The notes under the pieces are model-generated. The model was given only the letters and a program-made list of their open reading frames with translations, searched no databases and had not been told where the DNA came from. This document shows positions 26,187-34,358 of a DNA stretch of 50,464 bases, piece after piece. Each line of letters opens with the position of its first letter. Positions within the stretch are counted from its first letter, which is position 1. This DNA comes from Allocoleopsis franciscana PCC 7113. GTDB lineage: Bacteria; Cyanobacteriota; Cyanobacteriia; Cyanobacteriales; Coleofasciculaceae. The translations under genes were made by a program, and so were the position numbers. Location: positions 1-50,464 of the forward strand of contig NC_019761.1 of NCBI RefSeq assembly GCF_000317515.1, read 5' to 3'.

Positions 26187-26860
26187 TTCCTTGACCCATT
26201 TGGCGGCTTTATCTCGTGAGCCGTTGGGGTCGGTTAAAATGCCCAAAATCCCCTCCTGAAGGGCGATTTCGGCACTTCCGGCAGTCCCAGAAAAACCCGT
26301 CTCCGAAGGCTGAAACCCTTGATTTTCCGTCAGTCCTGGGGGGGGTCTTGAGGCGTCTTTTCGTTTCCTCTCATCCGGATTGACGACAATGGTGCAATCG
26401 CACAACGCACCCTCAATTGATTGATACTGTGTATCGCGACCCTGACACACAAACGCTAGGCTCTTCTGAACTCCAGTACTGAGGTTTACTTCAATTAAGG
26501 TCAGGTGACTTTACCTTACCTTTCTCAGAAATCTATTAATTTTTTACAAATGGAGAGAATTAAATAGAACGCTTGTACCACAAGGCTTCGACGCTATCAA
26601 GACTTTTTCAACCGTATATTCCCTGTTTTTTTTGTGCTTTATACAATGCTATTCTAGTTAGATTTACCCAAATTATCCGCCCCGATCAAAGGCGATAACA
26701 AGACACTTTTCGCTTACAAAAGTGAACCACCAGAAAAACAGAAAATGGGTAGACACTCAGTTTCTGACTTGAGAACATCAACCGCTGAAAAGACCGGGGA
26801 AAGCGATCGCCACTGCGATTTCGAGCTATATAATGGGTGAGATGGGAGGAAAACAAGCCT
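26187..26860. other. Non-coding junction region after nei fragment
   Basis: This stretch holds no gene that I can name. A minus-strand frame (26450-26175) starting MCQGRDTQYQSIEGALCDC is open for 91 codons and ends in AAKWVKETID, overlapping the nei fragment; it may be a remnant of another plasmid gene. AT-rich runs lie around 26540-26660. Confidence 0.3.
26829..26834 (+). promoter_or_regulatory. Consensus -10 box upstream of RHH ORF
   Basis: TATAAT lies 27 bases before the ATG at 26861, and a strong Shine-Dalgarno-like GGGAGGA lies at 26844-26850. No good -35 box is visible at the right spacing. Confidence 0.4.
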
Positions 26861-26992
26861 ATGGTTCTTTTTTCTCAGATGTTGCCCCAAGAAACAATCG
26901 ATCAACTTCGACAACTATCAGCTAGGACAAACAAATCATGTGCATCAATTATCCGAGAAGCTCTAGCCAACCACCTCAAGCAGTTCTTCTAA
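26861..26992 (+). CDS. Small ribbon-helix-helix (CopG-like) protein
   Basis: This 43-codon ORF reads MVLFSQMLPQETIDQLRQLS then ARTNKSCASIIREALANHLK and QFF. The pattern strand (VLFSQMLP), helix (QETIDQLRQLSART), S-x-S-x-I-I-R-E-A-L helix is typical of MetJ/Arc/CopG DNA-binding proteins. It has a strong RBS and a TATAAT upstream. On plasmids such proteins act as copy-number repressors or antitoxins; lying 0.7 kb upstream of the replication gene, a copy-control role is possible but unproven. Confidence 0.6.
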   Translation: MVLFSQMLPQETIDQLRQLSARTNKSCASIIREALANHLKQFF

Positions 26993-27174
26993 AATTCAAA
27001 GCGATCGCGTTCTCCCTCGCCAAAGTTTGAACCGCGACCGCTTGATTTTTATCTCGTGAACTCATAGACCCTCAGATCAACAAACAGCGTGCAGCGAACA
27101 CGCCATCCATCTGGGAATCTTAAGTTCTTTGCTAACCACCTAAAACGCCTCAACCCTTCTAAGGACAAGCGTTC

Positions 27175-27212
27175 TAGGTAATTTACAGCCCTATTAGGAA
27201 GGGACTTACCTA
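27175..27212. repeat. Inverted repeat in putative origin region
   Basis: TAGGTAA (27175-27181) pairs with TTACCTA (27206-27212), and inner CCC/GGG bases can extend the stem. It lies in the hairpin-rich stretch upstream of the replication gene. Confidence 0.5.
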
Positions 27213-27268
27213 TGACAATTCTGCCTCAAAATTGCACCAAAAAGCAAACCCCAAGTTTCCCAGCACTG

Positions 27269-27304
27269 ACTCGCCTCATCGAGTAACCCCTCGATGAGGC
27301 GAGT
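27269..27304. repeat. Perfect 15-bp stem hairpin upstream of rep gene
   Basis: ACTCGCCTCATCGAG (27269-27283) and its exact complement (27290-27304) are separated by TAACCC. No T-run follows on either strand, so a classical terminator is less likely than an origin or single-strand structure. Confidence 0.7.
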
Positions 27305-27653
27305 AGCTGCGCCTAGCAGACAAAATTAGCCAAATAAGAAAATCGGTCAGTCTTCTGCGCGAGTTCCCCAGTTTTGCCCATAGCCTGAGCAACCCAAAGG
27401 TGAGTCCTGGTTTCCAGCCAAGAGAACCCGAACGGTCAACCAACCCAAAATAAACCATAAACTCAGGCTAGCACTCCCAAAAATATTTTTGGAGGCTGGG
27501 AGGCAAACAATAGCCTTACTGCTTTCAGCAGATCACAGAATTGGGGACTAAAAGCGGAAGACACCGGCTCTAACCCACAAATGCGATGTCTACCAATCAA
27601 AGTCTAAAAATTTTCCGGTTCCCAAATGGTCAGTTGGTGGGAGGTGAAGGCTG

Positions 27654-30600
27654 ATGATTCTCCCCAACCACTACCAGGAATGGCTCGATAGCGCTGTTGA
27701 CCCCGGAATCATTGAACTGAATGTGCGATCGCTCTCCGGTAATCAGCCCTACGAATATCTTGTATACTCCGATGACATCCCCCGGCGCAACGATGGACGC
27801 CTGACTGACCACTGGCTTAAGAAATATCGTCACACAGAGCAGGGTGGCTGGTGGTGTAGCGGCGTCGATATCTTGACCGGAGAAGATGACCTCTGGGGAT
27901 GTTTCAAGCCTCGTCACCCGCGATGGTCAGATGACGGCACAAAGCAGTCAATTGAAAGACTGTGCAAATCTGCACTATCTTTCAGTCCGGGACGGTCAGA
28001 CAACGGCAAGAAACTTATCAAGTATGAACATCCGCCTAAAACTGCTACAGGCATCTTTGCTCTAAAGGTTCCCCTCCACATTTGGCAGAGGATAGCGGAG
28101 CGCTACCGCGTCCCCATGCCCCTTGGACTAGAGCTATACACGACCACCGGAATGTATAACCTGTTCTGGGAATGGGTAATCGCTCACCCTAAGATTCCCG
28201 TTGTCGTTACCGAGGGAGCCAAGAAAGTAGGGGCGTTGCTGACGGCTGGCTACTGTGCGATCGCACTCCCCGGCGTTAATGGCGGCTACCGAGTGCCAAA
28301 GGATGAATTCGGAAACAAGATAGGCAGACCTTGCCTCATCCCCCAGTTACTCAAACTTGCAGCCATTGGTAGACCCCTCTACCTCGCTTTTGACCAGGAC
28401 TCGAAACTGGAGACAATTCAGCGAGTTAGAGGCGCAATCGGGAAGACAGGCGTCTTACTTGCCCAACAAGGCTGTAAGGTAAAGGTTATCAGCTGGCGTC
28501 CCGAATTGGGTAAGGGCGTTGATGACCTAATCTTTGCTCACGGTTCCGAAGCGTTCGACGCGGCTTATGAGGCAGCTTCAGCGCTCGACAACTGGAGAGC
28601 CAAGGGTTATACACAGCTAAGTTATACACCCAACATCAGGGTGAATCGTCGCTACCTGGGAGCCATCCAGATTCCCACGGGTGCCAAGTTAATCGCGCTA
28701 AAGTCAGCCAAGGGAACCGGGAAAACTGAAGCGTTAGCTGAGGTTGTTCAAGAGGCTATCTACCGAGGGCAGCGGGTGTTAGTCATCACTCACCGCGTCC
28801 AACTCGGTGAGGCGTTGTGTCACCGTTTTGGAATTGATTATGTAACTGAGTTCAGGACTTCCGAGACGAAGGGCGTGTTTGGTTATGGGTTGTGTATTGA
28901 TTCGCTCCATCCGAACTCGCAAGCCAAATTCAACCCTTCAGACTGGCAGGATGCCTTAGTCATTATTGACGAGTGCGAACAGGTTCTCTGGCACCTCCTG
29001 AACAGTAGCACTTGTGCTAGCGATCGCGTCCCCATCCTCAAGTCATTCAAGACCCTAATCCAGAATACGCTAAGCGGTAACGGATGGGTGATTGCCAGCG
29101 ATGCCGATCTGTCGGATGTCAGTTTAAACTATCTGATTGCCCTCTCAGGGGTCACTGTGGAGCCGTTCGTTGTGGTCAATGACTGGAAACCAGGGGACGC
29201 TGAACGGTGGCGTATAACCTCTTATCAGGACACCACACCCGCTGGTCTGGTCAATGACCTTGTTAAGCACATTGCTGACGGTGGCAAGCCGTTTGTCTGT
29301 GTTTCGGCTCAAAAGCCTAAATCGAAGTGGGGAACTGTGACTCAAGAACGCTACCTCAAGAAACGCTTTCCAGAATTGCGGATACTGCGAATCGATTCAG
29401 AGAGTGTGGCAGACCCCGGTCATCCTGCCTACGGCGCGATCGCCAATCTAAACGATATCCTTGCCCTTTACGACATAGTAATTGCTTCCCCCTCAATCGA
29501 GACGGGCGTGAGCATTGACATCAGGGGACACTTTACCTCTGTTTGGGGCATTGCTCAAGGCGTCCAGGCTGAGAACTCGGTGAGGCAGTCTCTAGCCCGT
29601 ATCCGTGAGAATGTCCCTCGCTACCTCTGGGCTGCTGCCTACGGAATCGGTAAAATCGGCAACGGTTCGACTAACATCAATGACCTCTTAGCCTGTGAAC
29701 ACCAAAAAACTAAAGCCAACATTCGACAACTGACGCTGGCAGGTTTTGACGAACTGAGTGAGGACGCCGATACTTTCCAGAACGAAAGCCTCACCTGCTT
29801 TGCCAAGATGGCTGTTAGGCACAATGCTTCAATGATTAACTATCGCAACTCGATTCTTGAGGCGTTGCGAGACGAGGGGCATCTGATTGTCTTCGCTGCT
29901 CTAACGGATGAGGAGGAATCGGACGCGATCGTAGAGGACATAAAGCTCACCAGAGACATCGGCTACCAGGAATACAGAGAAGCCGTTGCCGCGTCATCTG
30001 GCTGTGAATCTGAGGCAGAGTATAAGGAACTCCAAGATAAGCGCTCCAAGACGGAAGCGGAACGGCTAAAAGTTAATAAGCACTCGTTAGGACTGCGCTA
30101 TGGTGTGGAGGTCACACCCGACTTGGTTGCGCGTGACGATGACGGCTGGTATCCACAACTGCGGCTCCATTACTTCCTCACCATTGGTAGAGATTATCTC
30201 GCGGCTCGTGACAAGGCAAACGCTAAGGCACAAGTTGAGAGGGGTGAGGGTGATGTGTTCAAGCCTGACTTTAACCGGAGTCAGTTAGGGTTAGGCGTCA
30301 AGTGCTTTGACGTTCTGGGGGTGACTGCCATACTCCAGAACCAGGACAGGGAACTCAAGAACACTGACCCGGATTTGATGGCCTTCGCCTCAAAAGCGAA
30401 GGCAAACTCTTGGCAGATTAAAGCAGTAACCGGGATAGGCATCAGCCAAAGCGACACCCCCATAGCAATTATTAAGCGCTTCGCTGACAAGGCTGGTCAC
30501 TCGCTTGAGTACCTCCGTAAGGAGACAGTCGAGGTTAATGGCTCTAGACAGCGGGTGCGAGTTTACCGTATTACCACACCCCAAGATGGCAGAGATGAGG

Positions 30601-30914
30601 TGTTTGCCGTGTGGCTTGCCAGGGATGAAGCTAAGGCCGCTGAAACTGAAGCACAACCGACAACAGTGACCCCTGTCCACTCGCTTGAGCAGTCCCCCTG
30701 TCCACGCACGGTAATAATAAATGATCTATCGAATCGCGTGGACACCCCCCTCAATTCCCCGGAGCCAATTAGGGAAGTGCCAGCAACGTCGGTGGCAGAT
30801 GTGGCGACCGTGGCGACCGTGGCGAACTGTCACACGGAGGAATCAGCGGCGGGGAACAACTGGCACAAAAGTCGGGGGCAAAAGCAGCACCCTCCGAGCC
30901 AAAGTGGGCTGTAG
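27654..30914 (+). CDS. CyRepA1-family plasmid replication protein
   Basis: This 1086-residue protein matches the CyRepA1 group of cyanobacterial plasmid initiators: an N-terminal DUF3854 Toprim-like primase module fused to a superfamily-2 type helicase. In DUF3854, VVVTEGAKKVGALLTAGY supplies the Glu and LYLAFDQDSK the Asp dyad. The helicase part has Walker A LKSAKGTGKTEALAEV, Walker B LVIIDECEQVLWHL (DECE), and motif VI-like VRQSLARIRENVPRYLW. The C-terminal ~250 residues are polar and probably bind DNA. The ATG at 27654 follows GGGAGGTGAAGG. It very likely starts replication of this replicon. A pentapeptide gene starts almost immediately after its stop. Confidence 0.88.
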   Translation: MILPNHYQEWLDSAVDPGIIELNVRSLSGNQPYEYLVYSDDIPRRNDGRLTDHWLKKYRHTEQGGWWCSGVDILTGEDDLWGCFKPRHPRWSDDGTKQSIERLCKSALSFSPGRSDNGKKLIKYEHPPKTATGIFALKVPLHIWQRIAERYRVPMPLGLELYTTTGMYNLFWEWVIAHPKIPVVVTEGAKKVGALLTAGYCAIALPGVNGGYRVPKDEFGNKIGRPCLIPQLLKLAAIGRPLYLAFDQDSKLETIQRVRGAIGKTGVLLAQQGCKVKVISWRPELGKGVDDLIFAHGSEAFDAAYEAASALDNWRAKGYTQLSYTPNIRVNRRYLGAIQIPTGAKLIALKSAKGTGKTEALAEVVQEAIYRGQRVLVITHRVQLGEALCHRFGIDYVTEFRTSETKGVFGYGLCIDSLHPNSQAKFNPSDWQDALVIIDECEQVLWHLLNSSTCASDRVPILKSFKTLIQNTLSGNGWVIASDADLSDVSLNYLIALSGVTVEPFVVVNDWKPGDAERWRITSYQDTTPAGLVNDLVKHIADGGKPFVCVSAQKPKSKWGTVTQERYLKKRFPELRILRIDSESVADPGHPAYGAIANLNDILALYDIVIASPSIETGVSIDIRGHFTSVWGIAQGVQAENSVRQSLARIRENVPRYLWAAAYGIGKIGNGSTNINDLLACEHQKTKANIRQLTLAGFDELSEDADTFQNESLTCFAKMAVRHNASMINYRNSILEALRDEGHLIVFAALTDEEESDAIVEDIKLTRDIGYQEYREAVAASSGCESEAEYKELQDKRSKTEAERLKVNKHSLGLRYGVEVTPDLVARDDDGWYPQLRLHYFLTIGRDYLAARDKANAKAQVERGEGDVFKPDFNRSQLGLGVKCFDVLGVTAILQNQDRELKNTDPDLMAFASKAKANSWQIKAVTGIGISQSDTPIAIIKRFADKAGHSLEYLRKETVEVNGSRQRVRVYRITTPQDGRDEVFAVWLARDEAKAAETEAQPTTVTPVHSLEQSPCPRTVIINDLSNRVDTPLNSPEPIREVPATSVADVATVATVANCHTEESAAGNNWHKSRGQKQHPPSQSGL

Positions 30915-30915
30915 G

Positions 30916-31066
30916 TATGCGCTGTCTCTTGGATGCCTTCATCGGTCGCGTCATTGGCGCATTTAGTGCGCCACGGGTTCTCGGTTTATGCGCTGTCTCT
31001 TGGATGCCTTCATCGGTCGCGTCATTGGCGCATTTTAGTGCGCCACGGGTTCTCGGTTTATGCGCT
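30916..31066 (+). repeat. Tandem 71/72-bp duplication with internal hairpin
   Basis: Copy 1 (30916-30986, 71 bp) and copy 2 (30987-31058, 72 bp) are identical apart from one extra T, followed by 8 bases of a third copy. Each carries the inverted repeat TGGCGCA / TGCGCCA (30955-30973 and 31026-31045). The array begins two bases after the rep stop codon and shifts the frame between copies. Confidence 0.9.
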
Positions 31067-31762
31067 TTGAACAAATCCTTCAAGCGCAGACCCAGTAACA
31101 GAGGAGGGAACCAGAATCTCTCGCGTCCCCCAGAATTGGGGAATTTAGGGGGCATTGTTGTCAGGGAAAGAACATTCCACCGTAATTTTGAGGTTGCTTT
31201 CGCCAGTGCCTTCAGTAATGTAAGGAATGCTCCCCTTGAAAACGCTAACTTGAGGGAAATCAACCTCAGTGAAGCCAACCTCAGTCGAGCCAACCTCAGT
31301 CGAGCCGACCTCAGTGAAGCCAACCTCAGTCGAGCCAACCTCAGTCGAGCCGACCTCAGTGACGCCAACCTCAGTCCAGCCAGCCTCAGTGACGCCAACC
31401 TCAGTCGAGCCAACCTCAGTCGAGCCTTTCTCAGTCGAGCCAACCTCAGTGACGCCAACCTCAGTCGAGCCAACCTCAGTGACGCCAACCTCAGTCGAGC
31501 CGACCTCAGTCGAGCCAACCTCAGTCGAGCCAACCTCAGTCGAGCCGACCTCAGTGGAGCCAACCTCGGTGGAGCCAACCTCAGTGGAGCCAACTTCAGG
31601 AATAGCGAAATTGATGACAAAGTCCAAAATTTAACTCCAAAACAGGTCAAATCTGCCTGCTATTGGCAGAAAGCGAAATTTGACCTAGATTTTGAAAAAG
31701 AACTCAAAAAAGAACCCGACCAACAGGTAGATTGTCATAAGTGGCAGTCTCCCACAAATTGA
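30917..31762 (+). CDS. Pentapeptide-repeat protein
   Basis: The protein has about 24 pentapeptides of the A(N/D)LSR/AxLSx type from about residue 105 (LENANLREINLSEANLSRAN...) to 215, forming a right-handed quadrilateral beta helix. A C-terminal stretch follows (LTPKQVKSACYWQKAKFD), a common cap in cyanobacterial pentapeptide proteins. Function is unknown; some relatives mimic DNA and protect gyrase. The ATG at 30917 lies in the tandem duplication, and codons before ~31136 look like translated repeat DNA, so the true start may be a TTG at 31136 or another rare codon. The 15-bp DNA repeat keeps several frames open on both strands; only this frame makes sense. Confidence 0.75.
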   Translation: MRCLLDAFIGRVIGAFSAPRVLGLCAVSWMPSSVASLAHFSAPRVLGLCALNKSFKRRPSNRGGNQNLSRPPELGNLGGIVVRERTFHRNFEVAFASAFSNVRNAPLENANLREINLSEANLSRANLSRADLSEANLSRANLSRADLSDANLSPASLSDANLSRANLSRAFLSRANLSDANLSRANLSDANLSRADLSRANLSRANLSRADLSGANLGGANLSGANFRNSEIDDKVQNLTPKQVKSACYWQKAKFDLDFEKELKKEPDQQVDCHKWQSPTN

Positions 31763-31773
31763 GGGTTGCGATG

Positions 31774-31903
31774 CCCTTGTACCAGCTTGCGCTGATTAGC
31801 CGGAGGCTACTGCTTTTGCGCTTAGAGCAGTTCTCGGCAAGCATAGAATACAGTAAGGGCACGGAAGCCTTAGCCCCTACCGAGAATGTGTATTCTACAA
31901 GGG
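31774..31903 (+). ncRNA. Candidate structured RNA with closing helix and pseudoknot
   Basis: A 130-nt block has an outer helix CCCTTGTA / TACAAGGG (31774-31781 with 31896-31903). Inside are hairpins TAGCC-GGA-GGCTA (31797-31809) and CTGCT / AGCAG (31810-31830). Two interlocked pairings TCTCGG / CCGAGA (31832-31837, 31880-31885) and GAATACA / TGTATTC (31846-31852, 31889-31895) form an H-type pseudoknot; GGGC / GCCC (31857-31860, 31873-31876) nests within. The 3' side continues GGGTTGAAAACC. No ORF explains it. The closest general resemblance is to tracrRNA or TnpB omega-RNA scaffolds, but no nuclease gene is adjacent. Confidence 0.5.
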
Positions 31904-32075
31904 TTGAAAACCGCTAGATCTAGAAGCGTGGGCTATTGCTAGAAGGACTTTCTATACACTGGAAATACTTTCAATACATTGACATTGACCCCCCTAACCC
32001 CCTCTTAGGTATGCCTAACCTAAAAATCTCCTGAATCTTTTGAGTTGACGTTCTAGAGCCTACCCAATTGGCTGT
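31904..32075. other. Non-coding region after the RNA candidate
   Basis: No gene is visible. A hairpin-like stretch CTAGATCTAG lies at 31913-31922. The rest is ordinary AT-rich spacer up to the stop of the next minus-strand gene. Confidence 0.4.
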
Positions 32076-32405
32076 TTATTGACTAGGTTGAGCAAAATCT
32101 TTTTCAGACGCCGCTACTTTGCCCAGGTATGCCGATCGCAACTTCCCCCCAGACCAGTAACGCAGATAGCGGTATGGGCCATAAGACTTCCCCCGTTTCG
32201 TGTCGGGAATCGTCTTGAGTTCAATATGACCCTTGCTACCAGTGCTTGTGCTGGGACTGGTGACAGAGGGCTGTTGCTCGTCATCCGGCAGTGGGGATTT
32301 TGATTCAATCAGCGCGTCAATGATTGACCGGGCAACGAGTAGCTCATCCCAGCTAAGTGCGTCCAGTTGTTGTGCCTTAGCATCGAGGGGAGTGGTCTTG
32401 GGCAT
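32076..32405 (-). CDS. Small plasmid protein, DUF6788-like
   Basis: This 109-residue protein starts MPKTTPLDAKAQQLDALSWDELLVA and has a Ser/Thr/Pro-rich linker. The C-terminal block KSYGPYRYLRYWSGGKLRSAY is a small beta module seen in cyanobacterial plasmid and transposon proteins (DUF6788-like) and resembles integrase arm-type DNA-binding domains. It is probably DNA-binding; the function is unknown. The family call is from memory. Confidence 0.6.
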   Translation of the reverse strand: MPKTTPLDAKAQQLDALSWDELLVARSIIDALIESKSPLPDDEQQPSVTSPSTSTGSKGHIELKTIPDTKRGKSYGPYRYLRYWSGGKLRSAYLGKVAASEKDFAQPSQ

Positions 32406-32479
32406 CGCTTCTTAGGGAATGGATACCCGCCATTATGCCCTAAGACATTCCCTAAGAAGTGGACAGGACACCTACGGGT

Positions 32480-32722
32480 TTACTTCTCCCATTTCCTCAG
32501 CACCGCCAGCGATGACGTGACCTCAAGCCCTTTCATCTCAATGAAGTCCAGCAGTTCCCCCGGTGTCCGAGCGTCTTCTTCTGTCTTGGCGTTGGGGTTG
32601 ACGGCTTTGAGGTCGTAGTTTTTCGCCTCTATTTCATCGCGGGTGACTGTCCAAGAGCGATCGCTGTCCGCCCTCTGAGGTAGCAGTTTCAAAAACTCGT
32701 GTATCCTGACCTCCACGACCAA
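32480..32722 (-). pseudogene. hsdM: C-terminal remnant of HsdM (type I restriction methylase)
   Basis: The 80 codons include RADSDRSWTVTRDEIEAKNY, DLKAVNPNAKTEEDARTPGE and LLDFIEMKGLEV, the well-conserved C-terminal end of type I N6-adenine methyltransferase subunits. The catalytic NPPF region and about 400 upstream residues are absent, and no hsdS or hsdR follows. It is a relic of a restriction-modification locus. Confidence 0.75.
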
Positions 32723-32807
32723 AAAGCTATCTCAAACGATGAAATCAGTCCTGCCGATTGATTTTGTTCCATTATGGCTAAAGAAGGCAAACTAAGGAGC
32801 AAACACT

Positions 32808-34340
32808 GTGTCAGACCAGTTATCGTCATTCAACCCAAAAGCTAATCTTTACATTTCTTATCCATCCCAAGACCAAGTTTTACTCGATGAGTTTCTCAAG
32901 CTTTTAACAGCGTTGCCGTGGGAGAATATTACCATTTCCTCTTATCATGAAGGACAAATTGCAGAACTCGCGCAAACAGAGGATATTGAATCACGGCTTA
33001 GTGCCGCTGATGTAGTGGTGATGATAGTGAGTTCTACCTATCTTGATTCGGTGAATAGGAGAAGATGGGAATTAGACGAAATAGCTGGAAAATCGATTGT
33101 TATTGCCATCAACGTCAGTCCAGTGAGCTTAAAAGCGTCTCGACTCAAAGGTTTTTGTTCTTCATGGGTTGATGATTCTCCTGTTACCTCTTGGTCAGGT
33201 CAGGTGGAGAAATTAAAAATTGCTGCCGGAGCTATTTATGAAGCCGCTGCTGCAATCGGCTCAGAATCAAACGTTTCAGATGACCAGTCCAATTCGGAAA
33301 TAAATGACGATTTAGCCAGCGATGATTCCTATGCTACAAGAGGACTGGAGCTGCGTGTACAAAGGAGTTCAGTTCTGCCTGTTTCTCCCATTCCCTTCAA
33401 TTCAACACATCAGGAACAACCAGACTCTGACAAGCCCGATGTGGCTCAATTTCAACAAAAACTGGAACAGGTTTACCGCATCCAAGAACCGCCTTCACCC
33501 TCTACTCTCACTAACAAAGACTTGGTGGATTGTAGCGTCTTTAGTCCTCCTGCGGTAGCTGGTGGCGATACGTTTTTGGTTCAAGTTTTTGTTCACCTCC
33601 CTGAGCAAGCTGAAATGGCCAAACAACAGGCTCAAGAGTTTGACTCGGAGGCTAAACAATTGGGGATAAGAAGTTTAGGACTTCCGATTGAACGAGGAAC
33701 AGCACTGACTTTTTCTCTCTCGATTCCTAATCTTGAAGTTGATGAACCCAATCAACAGTTAGTTTGGAAGGGGAGAGCCGAATCAGTGCAATTTGGAGTA
33801 ACGGTTCCTGCTGATTTGACTCAGAAGACAGTGATTGGAACGATTACTGTGAGCCAAAATAGTATTCCCCTTGGACATCTGAAATTCAAGCTATCGATTA
33901 CTCCTGCTGCTGCCACTACTGCAAAAGAACCTCAACCTGTAGGAGACGCGGCACGAGTCTACAAAAAAGCCTTTGTTTCTTACTCCTCTAAAGACCGTAA
34001 GGAAGTCTTGAAACGAGTACAAGGACTGGCTGTTACGGGAATTGAGGTGTTTCAGGATATTTTGGATTTAGAACCAGGCGATCGCTGGGAGAGGGAACTC
34101 TATCGTAATATTGATGAGTGTGACCTGTTTCTGTTGTTTTGGTCTACAGCGGCTAAAGAGTCGAAGTGGGTACTGAAAGAGGCGTTATATGCTCTGGAAC
34201 GGCAAGGGAAGGATGAACTCAATCCACCTGAGATTATTCCTGTGATTATTGAAGGGCCTCCTGCTGTTTCTCCTCCGGATGAACTGCAACATCTTCACTT
34301 TAATGACAAACTTCTTTATCTGATAGCACTGTCTAACTAA
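32808..34340 (+). CDS. Protein with two TIR domains flanking a beta-sandwich
   Basis: This 510-residue protein begins with a TIR-like domain (about 10-145): KANLYISYPSQDQVLLDEFL, SAADVVVMIVSSTYLDS, RRRWELDEI. A low-complexity linker is followed by a beta-rich middle domain (about 240-370; DCSVFSPPAVAGGDTFLVQV, LGHLKFKLSI) and a C-terminal TIR (about 385-510): KKAFVSYSSKDRKEVLKRVQ, FQDILDLEPGDRWE, CDLFLLFWSTAAKESKWVLKE. The WVLKEA Glu is in the position of the NADase catalytic Glu. TIR enzymes act as NAD+-consuming immune effectors or signal-molecule makers. Start GTG/ATG at 32808 follows AAGGAGC. It is followed 18 bases later by a Uma2 gene, probably one operon. Confidence 0.85.
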   Translation: MSDQLSSFNPKANLYISYPSQDQVLLDEFLKLLTALPWENITISSYHEGQIAELAQTEDIESRLSAADVVVMIVSSTYLDSVNRRRWELDEIAGKSIVIAINVSPVSLKASRLKGFCSSWVDDSPVTSWSGQVEKLKIAAGAIYEAAAAIGSESNVSDDQSNSEINDDLASDDSYATRGLELRVQRSSVLPVSPIPFNSTHQEQPDSDKPDVAQFQQKLEQVYRIQEPPSPSTLTNKDLVDCSVFSPPAVAGGDTFLVQVFVHLPEQAEMAKQQAQEFDSEAKQLGIRSLGLPIERGTALTFSLSIPNLEVDEPNQQLVWKGRAESVQFGVTVPADLTQKTVIGTITVSQNSIPLGHLKFKLSITPAAATTAKEPQPVGDAARVYKKAFVSYSSKDRKEVLKRVQGLAVTGIEVFQDILDLEPGDRWERELYRNIDECDLFLLFWSTAAKESKWVLKEALYALERQGKDELNPPEIIPVIIEGPPAVSPPDELQHLHFNDKLLYLIALSN

Positions 34341-34358
34341 AGGGTAGGTACTTGTCTT

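Larger units (their letters stand above)
26993..27653. other. Hairpin-rich non-coding region upstream of rep (origin candidate)
   Basis: This 660-bp stretch without a supportable gene separates the small RHH ORF from the CyRepA1 gene. It contains the 7-bp and 15-bp hairpins and an AT-rich perfect palindrome CCAAAAATATTTTTGG at 27477-27492. It is the most likely site for the plasmid origin and the rep control region. This is inference from position. Confidence 0.45.

Noticed and set aside
27269-27304. Intrinsic terminator
   Set aside because: The stem is strong, but no T-run follows on either strand and no gene ends close by.
31269-31634. Plus-strand ORF of EPTSVEPTSV repeats
   Set aside because: It is another frame of the same 15-bp array, with no start signal.
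30769-31650. Long minus-strand ORF rich in LRLARLRLASLR repeats
   Set aside because: It is the reverse-complement shadow of the 15-bp pentapeptide array; the plus frame has the meaningful AxLSx repeat.
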